The notes below the pieces were generated by a model, which ran no database searches, was not told the DNA's origin, and was given only the letters and a program-made list of their open reading frames with translations. From Chitinophagaceae bacterium (GTDB lineage Bacteria; Bacteroidota; Bacteroidia; Chitinophagales; Chitinophagaceae): a stretch of DNA of 64,000 nt. Positions within the stretch are counted from its first letter, which is position 1; every line of letters starts with the position of its first letter. Below, piece after piece: positions 1 to 8,556 of this stretch. A program made the position numbers and the translations under genes. The stretch spans positions 1,240,001 through 1,304,000 of the forward strand of contig JADJOC010000009.1 in assembly GCA_016713965.1 (NCBI GenBank). Direction: 5' to 3'.

Positions 1-45
1 AAAACGTAAAGTGGCAAGCCCAAGCGCTATATTTTTCAATTTCAT
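1..45 (-). CDS. Start of a gene running off the left edge
   Basis: An ATG on the minus strand at 45-43 opens a frame with no stop down to base 1. It begins MKLKNIALGL, which looks like the start of a signal peptide (two lysines, then hydrophobic residues). Only 15 codons are visible, so the product cannot be named. It lies 7 bases after the stop of the next minus-strand gene and could be co-transcribed with it. Confidence 0.35.
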   Translation of the reverse strand, partial: MKLKNIALGLATLRF

Positions 46-52
46 AGTAATT

Positions 53-484
53 CTATTTATCCCAATAATTTTCTTCTTCAGATAAAATTACTTCTTTCTT
101 TTTAAGAATGATTGTACTTAAAGGGCCTTGTATAACTGTATAAATAATTTTGTATTGAAATTTATCCACACCAAAATGCTCTCCTTGTACATCTAAATGA
201 ACTTCATCTTTATTTATTCTCCAGGTCGCTTTATTGAAAGATAATTTACCGGTACCACATACAAAAGCCGGTTCCGGATAATGCATTCGTTCAATTAATC
301 TATCATTATCACCAAAGTTAAAAACCATTACCGTCTGAGCAGGATCCAGTTTTTTTAGAACAATGCTATCATTGTTAAACCATCCGGTAACGGCCCATTC
401 ACCTTGTAAATTTTGTTTTTCTGTTTTTTGGGCCATTGCAAAATTAAAAAACATCAACAAAAGCAATAATATTTTATATTTCAT
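53..484 (-). CDS. Small secreted protein, lipocalin-like in pattern, function unknown
   Basis: This is a 143-residue protein with a clear signal peptide (MKYK, a run of Leu/Met/Phe, then AMAQ). The mature part starts with an LQGEW motif and continues as alternating short hydrophobic strands, including a WRINKDEVHLDV stretch and ending in IILKKK. The LQGEW start and strand pattern resemble small lipocalin-like proteins, but this is only a shape argument. The gene immediately upstream (502-960) is a diverged paralogue with the same order of motifs, so the pair probably arose by tandem duplication and sits in one minus-strand unit. I do not recognise a specific family. Confidence 0.75.
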   Translation of the reverse strand: MKYKILLLLLMFFNFAMAQKTEKQNLQGEWAVTGWFNNDSIVLKKLDPAQTVMVFNFGDNDRLIERMHYPEPAFVCGTGKLSFNKATWRINKDEVHLDVQGEHFGVDKFQYKIIYTVIQGPLSTIILKKKEVILSEEENYWDK

Positions 485-501
485 ATAATTAATTTAAAAA
501 A

Positions 502-960
502 TTATTTCCCAATACGTTTTTCTTCAATCAAGAAGTTTTTGTGCTTTTTAAGAATAATTTTATTTGGGGAAAAAGAAATAACACTATAGCTTACTTTGTA
601 TTTGCAATCATTAACGGCTGTATGTACGCCTTTAATATCAAAATAGATTTCTTTATTATAATCATCATAATCATTTAAACTCCAGAAAGATGAGTCAAAA
701 TTAATAAAGCTAAAACCACAAAAACCTAAATCTTCAGGATTATAACGCTTTAATTCAAGTCTGTTGTTTTCTGAAAAAATTAATACTGTTGATAATTCCT
801 TATTTTTTATAGTATCTAATTTTTCTAATGAGAGGGTATCTTCATTAAACCATCCTTTTTCTATTACCCATTCACCCTGCAAATCCTAATTTTGCACTTT
901 TTGTGCAGCGGCAGAAAAGTGTAATGCAATGACCGATAAAATCAAGAAATATAACCTCAT
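502..960 (-). pseudogene. Paralogue of the adjacent secreted protein, interrupted by an in-frame TAG
   Basis: An ATG at 960-958 encodes a good signal peptide (MRLYFLILSVIALHFSAAAQ) followed by KVQN. An in-frame TAG at 888-886 is codon 25, after which the same frame continues as DLQGEWVIEKGWF to a stop at 502. The paralogue at 53-484 has QKTEKQNLQGEW at the same place, so the stop falls exactly between the signal peptide and the mature domain. A TTG at 882 could restart translation, but the product would lack an export signal. The simplest view is a recent nonsense mutation or a one-base sequence error. Recoding of TAG is unsupported, since no other gene here uses it in frame. Confidence 0.7.
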
Positions 961-1039
961 GTTGCTGATTTATTATATGATGCAGTAAAGCGCTATTTTT
1001 CATAACCCCCATAATAAAAGCTGATAGATATTTATTGCC

Positions 1040-1265
1040 CAATGGCTGACGGACAATGTCATTTAGCTAAGGAACCAATGTCACCCTTTCAGGGTTTTTG
1101 AACATTTTTTGCTATTGATTACTACAGTAATGGCACCCCGTTGGGGTTAGTAATCCCTAAGGGATGTAATTATTATAGATAAATAAGCAATCACCATAAG
1201 TATAACAACCCTGAAAGGGTGATATTAGTAAAGTACAACTCTTAACTAAATGACATTGGGCTGCC
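1040..1265. repeat. Palindromic interspersed repeat, copy 1 (226 bp)
   Basis: Nearly the same sequence occurs at 33714-33938. The outer ends are inverted repeats (CAATGTCATTTAGCTAAG at the left, CTTAACTAAATGACATTG at the right). Inside them is a second inverted pair, TCACCCTTTCAGGGTT and AACCCTGAAAGGGTGA. There is no coding frame. The two copies differ by a handful of substitutions and a single-base deletion. The structure suits a non-autonomous mobile element or a structured repeat. Confidence 0.85.
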
Positions 1266-1364
1266 AGATTGCAGCGAAAAGCCCGGAACGAAGCGTAGCG
1301 TAGTGAGGACTTGTAGCGAAAAGCTGGATATTAGCTGGGGTTAGTAATACTGTTCACAGCCCCA

Positions 1365-1392
1365 AATAAAAAAACCGGCTGTACGGCCGGTT
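1365..1392 (-). terminator. Rho-independent terminator of the acyl-CoA dehydrogenase gene
   Basis: Read on the minus strand, a 7-bp stem AACCGGC/GCCGGTT with a six-base loop is followed by a run of seven T. It lies 25 bases after the stop of the gene at 1417-3215. Confidence 0.85.
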
Positions 1393-1416
1393 AATAATAT
1401 TATATGTATCCAAAAC

Positions 1417-3215
1417 TTAAAATGCATACTTATTCTCTGCAATCAGCTTATCCGCAATTCTTCTTCTGGCATCTTTGCTGTTAAAAGGCTCGGCTTTGGT
1501 AAAACGTTTTAAACCTAATAACATCATGCGCTGTTCATCGCCGGTTGCAAATGCATTAATAGCTTCTTTACCGCATTTATTTACTTTATCCACCGCATCG
1601 TTTAAATAACAATGCACCATATCAGCCTGCAATTGTACGGCAGCTTCGCCTTGCTTATCTGCCATTTTTATCAGGCGCAGCAAAGCACTTTCGGCTACAA
1701 ATACTTCTGTAACCATATCTGCAATATTCATTAATATTTCCTGCTCGTTTTGCAGGTTGGCCATCAGTTTTTGCACAGCAGCCCCCGCTACCATTAAAAT
1801 GGCTTTTTCATATTTGCAATAGCTTTTATTGCCTTAGCAAAAGCTGTATCGCCATCATTGCCAAATTCAGGAATGCCCATTAATTCTTTAGACACTGCCT
1901 GTGCCGGCCCCATCAGATCCAGCTTGCCTTTCATAGCTCTTTTCAACAGCATATCTACAGTAAGCAGGCGGTTAATTTCGTTAGTACCCTCATAAATCCG
2001 GTTGATGCGGCTATCCCTATAGCCCCTGCTGATAGTATATTCATCGCTATAGCCATTACCTCCATGCACCTGCACGCCCTCATCTACTACAAAATCCAGC
2101 ACTTCACTGCCATGTACTTTTAAAATAGCACACTCAATGGCATACTCTTCTGCTGCTCCAAGTAATGCTTCGTTAAATTGTTTGCCTTCATTGGCTAATG
2201 AAGTTTCTTTATCGTCAATCCATTTGCTTGTGCGGTACAAAGCGCTCTCATTAGCCCAAATGCGTATAGCCATCTCCGAAAGCTTGTGCTTTATAGCACC
2301 AAAATTGGCTATGGCGGTATTAAACTGCTCACGGGTATTGGCATACCTGATACTATCAGTAAGCGCAAGCTTGCTGCCGCCAATAGCCGCCGCACAAAGT
2401 TTAAGCCTGCCAATGTTTAAAATATTAAAAGCGATGATATGGCCTTTTCCAATTTCGCCCAGTACATTTTCTACCGGCACTTTACAATCCTGGAAATACA
2501 ATTGCACGGTAGAAGAACCTTTAATGCCCATTTTATGTTCCTCAGGCCCTTGAGTAAACCCTTCCATTCCCCGTTCCAATATAAATGCGGTGAATTTTTC
2601 TCCGTCAATTTTTGCAAATACGGTATACACATCTGCAAATCCGCCATTGGTAATCCAGCTTTTCTGGCCATTTAAAAGATAATACTTTCCATCAGGGCTG
2701 AGAGTAGCTGTTGTTTTTGCGCCTAAGGCATCACTGCCGCTATTAGGCTCTGTTAACCCATAAGCGCCTTTCCACTCACCTGTACCAAGCTTTGGCACAT
2801 ACTTTTGTTTCTGGGCTTCGGTACCGAAATATAAAATAGGCAAAGTGCCGATGCCCGTATGCGCCGATACGGCTACGCTGAAGGAATATCCGCCACCCAA
2901 ACCTTCGTTAACCAAAGTGGAGGTAATAAAATCTTTTCCCAATCCGCCCAGGTTTTCCGGCACACCAGCACCTAATAAGCCCTGTCCGCCCGCCTTTTCC
3001 ATTAAGGAAGGCATAAGGCCCTGTTCCATTTTATCAATCCTGTCTATAATTGGTATTACTTCTGTATGTAAAAATTGCAGGCACATTTCCCGTACCATTA
3101 ACTGCTCTTCATTAAAATCTTCGGGTGTAAATGTATCAAAAGCACTGCTTTCTTTAATCAGCCACTCGCCGCCTTTTAATGAGGTGCCGGTACTAGTTGT
3201 TATTGATGTGTCCAT
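1417..3215 (-). CDS. Acyl-CoA dehydrogenase, frame broken by one base near the C-terminus
   Basis: This is a FAD-dependent acyl-CoA dehydrogenase of the long (about 600-residue) Bacteroidota type, oxidising acyl-CoA to enoyl-CoA in beta-oxidation. The first 473 residues carry the N-terminal helical domain, GAYGLTEPNSGSDA and KSWITNGGFAD of the flavin domain, and the C-terminal RINRIYEGTNEINR with the catalytic Glu. The frame then stops after NMKKPF. A frame starting MVAGAAVQKL, overlapping the stop, supplies the usual C-terminal extension to 1417. Adding one T to the T5 run at 1804-1808 gives NMKKAILMVAGAA and one 599-residue protein (1,799 + 1 bases = 600 codons). A sequence error is likely. 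Confidence 0.93.
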
Positions 3216-3262
3216 GATGTAAAATTTTAGGGATTATATTTTTATTTTGATTGAAGTTCAAT

Positions 3263-3290
3263 AACCATGAACTATCAACCATCAACTATT
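3263..3290. repeat. Short heptanucleotide tandem tract (4 units)
   Basis: Four consecutive 7-mers, AACCATG, AACTATC, AACCATC and AACTATT, lie between the acyl-CoA dehydrogenase and MarR genes. They touch the stop region of the latter. The unit style (AAC plus four bases) resembles one half of the heptamer tracts inside pnuC and the NadR-type kinase gene at 45-46 kb. Confidence 0.6.
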
Positions 3291-3291
3291 T

Positions 3292-3730
3292 TTATTTTAA
3301 GTTATCATATACCATCTGTAAAACTTCTTTTGCAATTTCTATCTGTCCATTCGTTACACCTGCCAATGCTTCATTTAACGTTTGATTGGCCAGGTTCATT
3401 GTCTGCTCCTGCAATTGTTCTGCTTCTGCTGATAAGTATATTAAATTAATGCGCCTGTCTTCTTTTGAAGGTACCCGCGTTACCAGTTTAAGTTTTTCCA
3501 AGTTATCCACCAGCCTGGTAATGCGAGCTTGTCCCTAAAAGTGGCATCACCTAATTGCTGCTGGCTTAAACCATTTTGTTTCCATAAATGGTACAAAACG
3601 CTCCATTGTTCTATGGTAATATCAACGCCGCTTTGCTTAAAATTTTTTGAAGGCGCCTGGCAATTGCAGTGCTGGCCTTACCTGTAATAAAGCTGTAGAG
3701 TTCCCCTTTTTTAAATTGGTTGTTTGGCAT
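3292..3730 (-). CDS. MarR-family transcriptional regulator, two frame breaks
   Basis: The start at 3730 gives MPNNQFKKGELYSF, and the C-terminal part (NLEKLKLVTRVPSKEDRR) is the typical MarR wing followed by a dimerisation helix. Between them two frames must be joined. One extra base in the A/T run at 3639-3648 gives RRLQKNFKQSGVDITIEQWS. One extra base near 3525-3530 gives DK-RITRLVDNL. With both, the gene is exactly 147 codons, a normal MarR length with winged helix intact. It may be a one-component repressor sensing a phenolic or fatty-acyl ligand. The adjacent acyl-CoA dehydrogenase and the palindrome at its own start are natural targets, but this is inference. Confidence 0.85.
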
Positions 3731-3750
3731 ATAGTTGTTTAAACAACTAT
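3731..3750. promoter_or_regulatory. Perfect 20-bp palindrome, probable MarR operator
   Basis: The sequence ATAGTTGTTTAAACAACTAT is a perfect inverted repeat abutting the start codon of the MarR gene. MarR dimers bind such 16-20 bp palindromes in their own promoters, so autorepression is likely. No other exact copy was noticed in the window. Confidence 0.7.
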
Positions 3751-3921
3751 ATAAAGATAATAATTTACTTTCATAAATGAATGTTATTTTTATGTTGCCT
3801 TGTTTAGCTTCATACTTGAAAAGATATTATACTCTCGTTTTTCTTGTCTTCCCGGCAAATTTATAACGGGAAAACGAAAAGCTATATTTTGTTACCGGCT
3901 TTATATCTTTATTCAATATCG

Positions 3922-3952
3922 TTGTGTCACTCACTTGTACCGCATATCTTTG
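3922..3952 (+). promoter_or_regulatory. Bacteroidota-type promoter of the glycosyltransferase gene
   Basis: TTG at 3922-3924, a 20-base spacer and TATCTTTG at 3945-3952 match the -33/-7 consensus TTG-N19-TANNTTTG. The -7 box ends only nine bases before the ATG at 3962. The transcript would therefore be nearly leaderless, and an upstream start is unlikely. Confidence 0.55.
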
Positions 3953-3961
3953 CGCAGCAAT

Positions 3962-5128
3962 ATGGCAGCTATTATTATTTCTTTGGCATTATTTATCCCA
4001 TATGCTCTGCTTATTATCTATTACAGAAAAAGCTGGGCTGCTATTCCTGATTTCATTACAAATGAAAATCATAATCATGCATCAAAAATTTCCATTATTA
4101 TTACTGCAAGTAATGAATCTGCAAATATCATTGCCTGCATAAATTCCATTTTAAATCAAACTTATGATAAAAGCCTTTTTGAAATTATTGTAGTGGATGA
4201 TTTTTCAACAGATGATACGGCAGCATTGGTGCAATCATATCCTGATCCTAATGTGAAGCTCATATCACTAAAAGATTATATTCCTGCCGGATCAATAAAT
4301 GCGTACAAAAAAAAGGCAATCGAAACAGGCATTCAAAATGCCTCAGGTGATTTAATTGTAACCACTGATGCAGATTGTATTGTACCAAACACCTGGCTTC
4401 AAACTATCGCCACATTTTATGAAAAAAATAATGCGGCATTTATTGCCATGTCGGTTAAATACAATTGTAAAAATAATTTTATTGAAATTTTCCAGGCACT
4501 GGATTTTATGACCCTGCAGGGAATAACAGGCGCATCTGTTTACAAAAAATTTAATAGCATGTGCAATGGTGCCAACCTAGCCTACAGTAACAAAATATTT
4601 TACGAAGTAGACGGTTTTAAAGGAATTGATAATATAGCCAGCGGCGATGACATGCTGCTGATGCACAAAATATCCCAACAATATATTGATAAAATTCTCT
4701 TTTTAAAAAATAATGCTGTTATTGTAAGCACACAGCCCATGCCTACGGTAAAAAGTTTTTTTAACCAGCGCATACGCTGGGCAAGTACGGCAGATAAATA
4801 TGATGACAAAAGAATTATTATAGTGCTTATGCTGGTATATTTTTTTAATGTGCTTTTATTTGTTTTACCATTGATTACACTGTTTAACAACACATATTTT
4901 TCCCTTTTTACTTTTCACTTTTCACTTTTCACTTTTTGGGGCATGCTTATCCTGTCTAAAACTATTGTTGAATTGATTTTTCTTTACCCTGTGGCAAAAT
5001 TTTTTAACCAGCAAAAATTATTGTGGTGGTTTCCTATAGCACAACCTTTTCATATTGTGTATACAGTTATTGCAGGGTGGTTGGGGAAATTTGGTAGCTA
5101 TAAATGGAAAGAGAGGAAGGTAAAGTGA
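3962..5128 (+). CDS. Membrane-anchored family 2 glycosyltransferase
   Basis: This is a 388-residue GT-A enzyme. One N-terminal membrane segment (AAIIISLALFIPYALLII) leads into the nucleotide-sugar domain with KISIIITASNESAN, VVDDFSTDD and the metal-binding TTDADC. The acceptor motif QRIRWAS follows, then two or more C-terminal membrane spans. It probably transfers a sugar to a lipid-linked or surface polymer at the inner membrane. The frame is open upstream to 3800, but a promoter at 3922-3952 and the usual family start favour ATG 3962. Residues encoded at 4903-4937 (FSLFTFHFSLFTF) come from a heptanucleotide tandem repeat lying between two membrane spans. The gene is convergent with the toxin gene, with three bases between their stops. 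Confidence 0.85.
   Translation: MAAIIISLALFIPYALLIIYYRKSWAAIPDFITNENHNHASKISIIITASNESANIIACINSILNQTYDKSLFEIIVVDDFSTDDTAALVQSYPDPNVKLISLKDYIPAGSINAYKKKAIETGIQNASGDLIVTTDADCIVPNTWLQTIATFYEKNNAAFIAMSVKYNCKNNFIEIFQALDFMTLQGITGASVYKKFNSMCNGANLAYSNKIFYEVDGFKGIDNIASGDDMLLMHKISQQYIDKILFLKNNAVIVSTQPMPTVKSFFNQRIRWASTADKYDDKRIIIVLMLVYFFNVLLFVLPLITLFNNTYFSLFTFHFSLFTFWGMLILSKTIVELIFLYPVAKFFNQQKLLWWFPIAQPFHIVYTVIAGWLGKFGSYKWKERKVK
4903..4937 (+). repeat. Heptanucleotide tandem repeat inside the glycosyltransferase gene
   Basis: Five 7-mers in register, CCTTTTT, ACTTTTC three times, and ACTTTTT, are translated into a near-repeat LFTFHFS. Seven is not a multiple of three, so a change of one unit would shift the reading frame of the last 63 or so codons. 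Confidence 0.75.
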
Positions 5129-5131
5129 GGG

Positions 5132-5509
5132 CTAAGCTGGTATGGTATTTTTGTGTAACCAGACTACAATGTCTTCAAATCTTTTTTCGCCGGTGGAGAT
5201 AGAAATGATGAATTTATACAAGTCATCACTACTTGCAGTAATTTTTAAATTATCTTCTTTCAAGATGGCATACATTGCAAGCATACCTGTTCGTTTATTA
5301 CCATCTACAAAGGGATGATTGATAATTAAGCTTTCTGCAATGGCAGCAGCTTTTTGTATGGCATCAGGGTAAAGTTCTTCTACGCCAAATGTTTGATATG
5401 GCCTTGCTATCGCAGATTCGAGCAAACCGATATCTCTCACACCTGAAGCTCCACCATAATCTTTAATGGAAAGCTCGTGTAACAATAAAACATCTTCCAG
5501 CGAAATCAT
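5132..5509 (-). CDS. doc: Doc-type Fic-domain toxin of a type II toxin-antitoxin pair
   Basis: This is a 125-residue protein with the Fic signature HPFVDGNKR at residues 65-73. The Lys in NKR, in place of the GNGR of AMP-transferring Fic proteins, is the Doc hallmark. Phage P1 Doc phosphorylates EF-Tu and arrests translation. The N-terminal LLLHELSIKDYGGASGVRD and LESAIARPYQTF blocks are also typical of Doc. Its ATG overlaps the stop of the small upstream gene by four bases (ATGA), the usual translational coupling of antitoxin then toxin. The frame is intact. Whether the pair is active or serves maintenance of the locus cannot be seen here. Confidence 0.88.
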   Translation of the reverse strand: MISLEDVLLLHELSIKDYGGASGVRDIGLLESAIARPYQTFGVEELYPDAIQKAAAIAESLIINHPFVDGNKRTGMLAMYAILKEDNLKITASSDDLYKFIISISTGEKRFEDIVVWLHKNTIPA

Positions 5510-5700
5510 TCGGCAAGTTTTTTTAAAACATCACCGTATTGATTTTTTATAGCTTCGTAATGCTGTGATAAATTATAATTTTTCCCCTGCTCATTGGTTT
5601 GAAATTTTTCCAAATGCTCCAGAATTTCATTTATTGCCGCTTCGTCATTTAAGCCTGCAATTTTACTTATTGCCATTAATTTCATTTCTGCTACACTCAT
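5506..5700 (-). CDS. Antitoxin partner of the Doc-type toxin
   Basis: This 64-residue, acidic, helix-rich protein (MSVAEMKLMAISKIAGLNDEAAINEILEHLEKF in outline) lies directly upstream of the toxin and overlaps it by four bases. Its N-terminal part (residues 1-30) could form a small DNA-binding unit. The C-terminal half, with LSQHYEAIKNQYGDVLKKLAE, would be the toxin-neutralising segment. I assign the role from position, size and overlap rather than from a recognised family motif. An inverted repeat just upstream of the start may be the site of autoregulation. Confidence 0.75.
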   Translation of the reverse strand: MSVAEMKLMAISKIAGLNDEAAINEILEHLEKFQTNEQGKNYNLSQHYEAIKNQYGDVLKKLAE

Positions 5701-5719
5701 AATTAAAGTATTATTACCT

Positions 5720-5738
5720 CTAATTTACTAAAAATTAG
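5720..5738. promoter_or_regulatory. Imperfect inverted repeat upstream of the toxin-antitoxin pair
   Basis: CTAATTT and AAATTAG face each other across five bases, 20 bases upstream of the antitoxin ATG and close to the divergent ABC permease start at 5761. It could be an operator for the antitoxin-toxin complex. In A/T-rich DNA such repeats also arise by chance. Confidence 0.35.
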
Positions 5739-5760
5739 CCAGATTATTTATCTTACAAAA

Positions 5761-6866
5761 ATGTTGCCCCAACAAAACTTCTCTTTTTTTGCAGAAACAT
5801 GGAAACGCCTTAAAAAAAACAAAGGCGCTTTGCTGGGTTTATTCATTATTGTGATGGCTGTACTCGTTGCTGTTTTTGGCTACATCATTGCACCGGATAA
5901 CTCTCCAAATGCTGATTTACAAACCGTAGAGATACAGGCAAAAAACCTGGTTACCAACAATTATTTTTAAAAATACCTGATAACAAAAACAACCAGCCAG
6001 GCTGGTTTACAAAATTAATTTCGGGCAGGCAATATGATTACCGCTTGCTGCCAATAACAAAATACCGCATAAGCAATGATACTTTAACAGTAAATAAATT
6101 TATTGATGACGATACCACTGTTATTCAAACTTATTCAATCAACCAGCTTACCGGCAACAACCCTAATACCTTAATACCCAATTACCTCATTACCAAAACT
6201 TTTTGGCTGGGAACTGATAAATTTGGCAGGGATATTTTAAGCAGGCTTATTATTGGTACAAGGGTAAGCCTTACTGTAGGGATAATTGCCGTACTTATTT
6301 CTTTAACCTTAGGAATAATTTTAGGTGCTTTGGCCGGATACTACCGTGGCTGGGTAGACGAAGTCATCATGTGGCTGGTCAATGTTACCTGGAGTATTCC
6401 TACTTTGTTATTGGTGTTTGCCATAACTATTTCTTTAGGCAAAGGTTTCTGGCAAATATTTATTGCCGTGGGCCTTACGATGTGGGTAAGCGTAGCCCGG
6501 CTGATACGTGGCCAGGTGCTGGCTCTAAAAGAGTTAGAATATATCCAGGCTGCCAAAGCTTTGGGGCTAAAAGACAGCAGGATTATTGTGCGGCATATTT
6601 TACCTAATATTTTAGGGCCGGTAATGGTAATAGCAGCAGGTAACTTTGCCACAGCTATTATTATTGAGGCTGGCTTAAGCTTTTTAGGTATTGGGGTTCA
6701 GCCGCCTCAGCCTAGCTGGGGCCTGATGATAAAAGAAAATTACAATTTTATCATTACCCATAACCCCCTGCTTGCATTGATACCGGGCTTTGCGATTATG
6801 TTATTGGTTTTAGCATTTAATTTATTAGGAAACGGGCTTAGGGATGCGGTAGATGTAAAAAGTTAA
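5761..6866 (+). CDS. Oligopeptide/dipeptide ABC transporter permease (DppC/OppC type), one frame break
   Basis: This is an inner-membrane permease for peptide import. The first 70 codons carry the N-terminal OppC domain (FAETWKRLKKNKGALLGLF and the first span). The frame stops after NNYF, and the second frame resumes to 6866. Adding one T to the T5 run at 5964-5968 gives NNYFLKIPDNKNN and a single 368-residue protein (1,106 + 1 bases). The main part has TFWLGTDKFGRDILSRL, several membrane spans and the EAA loop LEYIQAAKALGLKDSRI that docks the ATPase. It ends with LSFLGIGVQPPQPSWG, all family landmarks. No partner permease, ATPase or binding protein is adjacent, so it stands alone in this window. 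Confidence 0.92.
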
Positions 6867-6896
6867 ACCACACAGCAAAAAATGTATTGAATGTTT

Positions 6897-6904
6897 TACT
6901 TTTG
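6897..6904 (+). promoter_or_regulatory. Candidate -7 box of fabG
   Basis: TACTTTTG matches TANNTTTG and lies 22 bases before the fabG ATG. I see no TTG at the expected -33 distance, so this is a weak call. Confidence 0.35.
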
Positions 6905-6926
6905 TTAACAACATAACTTATTTAAT

Positions 6927-7682
6927 ATGAAATTATTAGAGGGAAAAGTAGCTATTATAACAGGCGCAGCCCGTGGTATTGGTGAAGGCATTGCAGTAAA
7001 ATTTGCTGAGCAGGGTGCCAATATTGCGTTTACTTATGTAAGTGACAGCAGTGCAGAAAAAGCAAAAATCCTGGAAGAAAAACTGAAAGGTTATGGTGTT
7101 AAGGCTACCGGATATAAAAGTAATGCAGGAGATTATACTTCCTGCGAAAATTTTGTAAATGATGTAATTAAAGAATTTGGACAGATTGATATTTGTGTAA
7201 ATAATGCAGGCATATCAAAAGATAATTTGTTATTGCGTATGACACCTGAGCAATGGGATGATGTGATGCAAATCAATTTAAAAAGTGTATTCAACATGAC
7301 CAAACAGGTTATCCGACCTATGATGAAGGCTAAAAGCGGCAGCATCATTAATATGAGCAGTGTAATTGGCGAAATGGGCAAGGCTGGGCAGAGCAGTTAT
7401 GCCGCCAGCAAAGCTGGTGTAATCGGGTTTACAAAAAGTGTGGCCAAAGAACTGGGCAGCAGGAATATCCGCTGCAATGCAATAGCTCCTGGTTTTGTGG
7501 AAACTGATATGACCAGCTATTTAAAAGAAGGCGAAGGGGCAGATAAATATAAAGCGGGAATTCCTTTAGGGAGGTTTGGAACAACTGAAGATATTGCCAA
7601 TGTTACGTTATTCCTGGCAAGCGGATTAAGTAGTTATATTACCGGACAGGTAATTAGTGCTTGTGGCGGATTGAACATTTAA
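6927..7682 (+). CDS. fabG: 3-oxoacyl-[acyl-carrier-protein] reductase
   Basis: This is a 251-residue short-chain dehydrogenase that reduces 3-oxoacyl-ACP with NADPH in fatty-acid elongation. The cofactor loop TGAARGIG (12-19), NNAG (92-95), the catalytic Ser145, Tyr158 and Lys162 (SSYAASK) and the ending SSYITGQVISACGGLNI are all present. The protein is full length and its frame is clean. It stands apart from acpP/fabF, which are not in the window. An IS3 element lies 10 bases after its stop and separates it from a strong hairpin terminator at 9015-9047 that probably once ended this gene. Confidence 0.93.
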   Translation: MKLLEGKVAIITGAARGIGEGIAVKFAEQGANIAFTYVSDSSAEKAKILEEKLKGYGVKATGYKSNAGDYTSCENFVNDVIKEFGQIDICVNNAGISKDNLLLRMTPEQWDDVMQINLKSVFNMTKQVIRPMMKAKSGSIINMSSVIGEMGKAGQSSYAASKAGVIGFTKSVAKELGSRNIRCNAIAPGFVETDMTSYLKEGEGADKYKAGIPLGRFGTTEDIANVTLFLASGLSSYITGQVISACGGLNI

Positions 7683-7729
7683 TAAGTATAACTGAATCGT
7701 CCTAAAATAAGTTGACGGTTTTAAAATAT

Positions 7730-7760
7730 TCCCGGTTTCCTCAAGGAGCCGGGATTTTTG
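7730..7760 (+). terminator. Hairpin terminator at the inner left end of the IS
   Basis: TCCCGG and CCGGGA pair across thirteen bases and are followed by TTTTTG on the plus strand. It would stop fabG transcripts entering the element and overlaps the restored end of orfB. Confidence 0.5.
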
Positions 7761-8548
7761 TTTGATGTACCTGTTGTGGCGTTTTCATTTTAAGTGCCAG
7801 GTGAGGTCTTTTTTGATTGTATAAAAAATATGCTTTCCTGTACTAATTTTTTTACCTGTTCTTTAGTTTTTAAAATTCTATCCATACCAAATTCTTCTTT
7901 TATGGTCCGGTTCATTCTTTCAGCCAGTGCATTTTCATACGGGTCTCCGTTTTCTGTCATGCTAAGCCTAATATTATTGTTATTACTTAGCGATTCATAT
8001 TCTTTGCTGCAATACTGCAATCCCCTGTCAGAATGATGGATAGTTGGTATATTTTTATTTCTACGTTGCCCGGTTGCCATATGCAATGCTTTAATCATGC
8101 TTTCAGTTTCCATTGTATCATCTACAGCATAACCCACTATTTTCCGGCTGTACATATCGGTTATCATATTTAAATAACAGTTGCCTTGCTGGGTCTTCAA
8201 ATAAGTAATATCACTTACCCAGACTTCATCTGGTTGCTTTACTGTTTTTCCTTTAATGATATTTGGCCATTTTCTTAGCCAGTGCTTACTCATAGTAGTT
8301 TGTACATACCTACGCCTGGGCTTGATTTGCAAACCATAATACTGCATTAATGCAAAGAGCTTATCACGGCCAAACTTTAGGTTTTGCTGCTTTAAATCTT
8401 CTTTAATGAGATAATAAATCTTACGGGTACCTACCCTGGGTAAGAGTTTTCTTTGATTATCCACTAATTGTTTTACAGCTGCCTGTTTTGCCAATTGTTT
8501 AGCAGCATCCTTTGGTTGCTTATATACATATTGACGGCTGTAACCCAA
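7741..8548 (-). CDS. IS3-family transposase OrfB, frame broken near the end
   Basis: This is a DDE integrase-fold transposase. The HTH-like helical N-terminus (TRKIYYLIKEDL) leads into the catalytic core with Asp in VWVSDITYL, Asp in HHSDRGLQY and Glu in NALAERMNRTIKEEF. The frame as read ends early at 7790 with an unusual tail. Removing one base from the A6 run at 7823-7828 restores IFLYNQKRPHLALKMKTPQQ and a stop at 7741-7743, giving 268 residues (808 - 1 bases). The protein is normally made as an OrfAB fusion by -1 frameshifting from orfA, which starts upstream at 8985. Confidence 0.88.
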
Positions 8549-8556
8549 GGTAGCGG

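Larger units (their letters stand above)
961..1416. other. Gene-free stretch: repeat element and terminator
   Basis: This 456-base stretch holds the 226-bp palindromic element at 1040-1265 and the terminator of the acyl-CoA dehydrogenase gene near 1365-1392. Between them lies about 100 bases of G/C-richer sequence with short GCGAAAAGC repeats. No coding frame is convincing. Confidence 0.6.

Noticed and set aside
502..960. Stop-codon recoding of TAG in the small secreted paralogue
   Set aside because: It is a single case, with no other gene in the window using TAG in frame and no tRNA or signal to support it.
3800..3961. Upstream extension of the glycosyltransferase frame
   Set aside because: The extra 54 residues are not family-like, and a -33/-7 promoter lies inside them just before ATG 3962.
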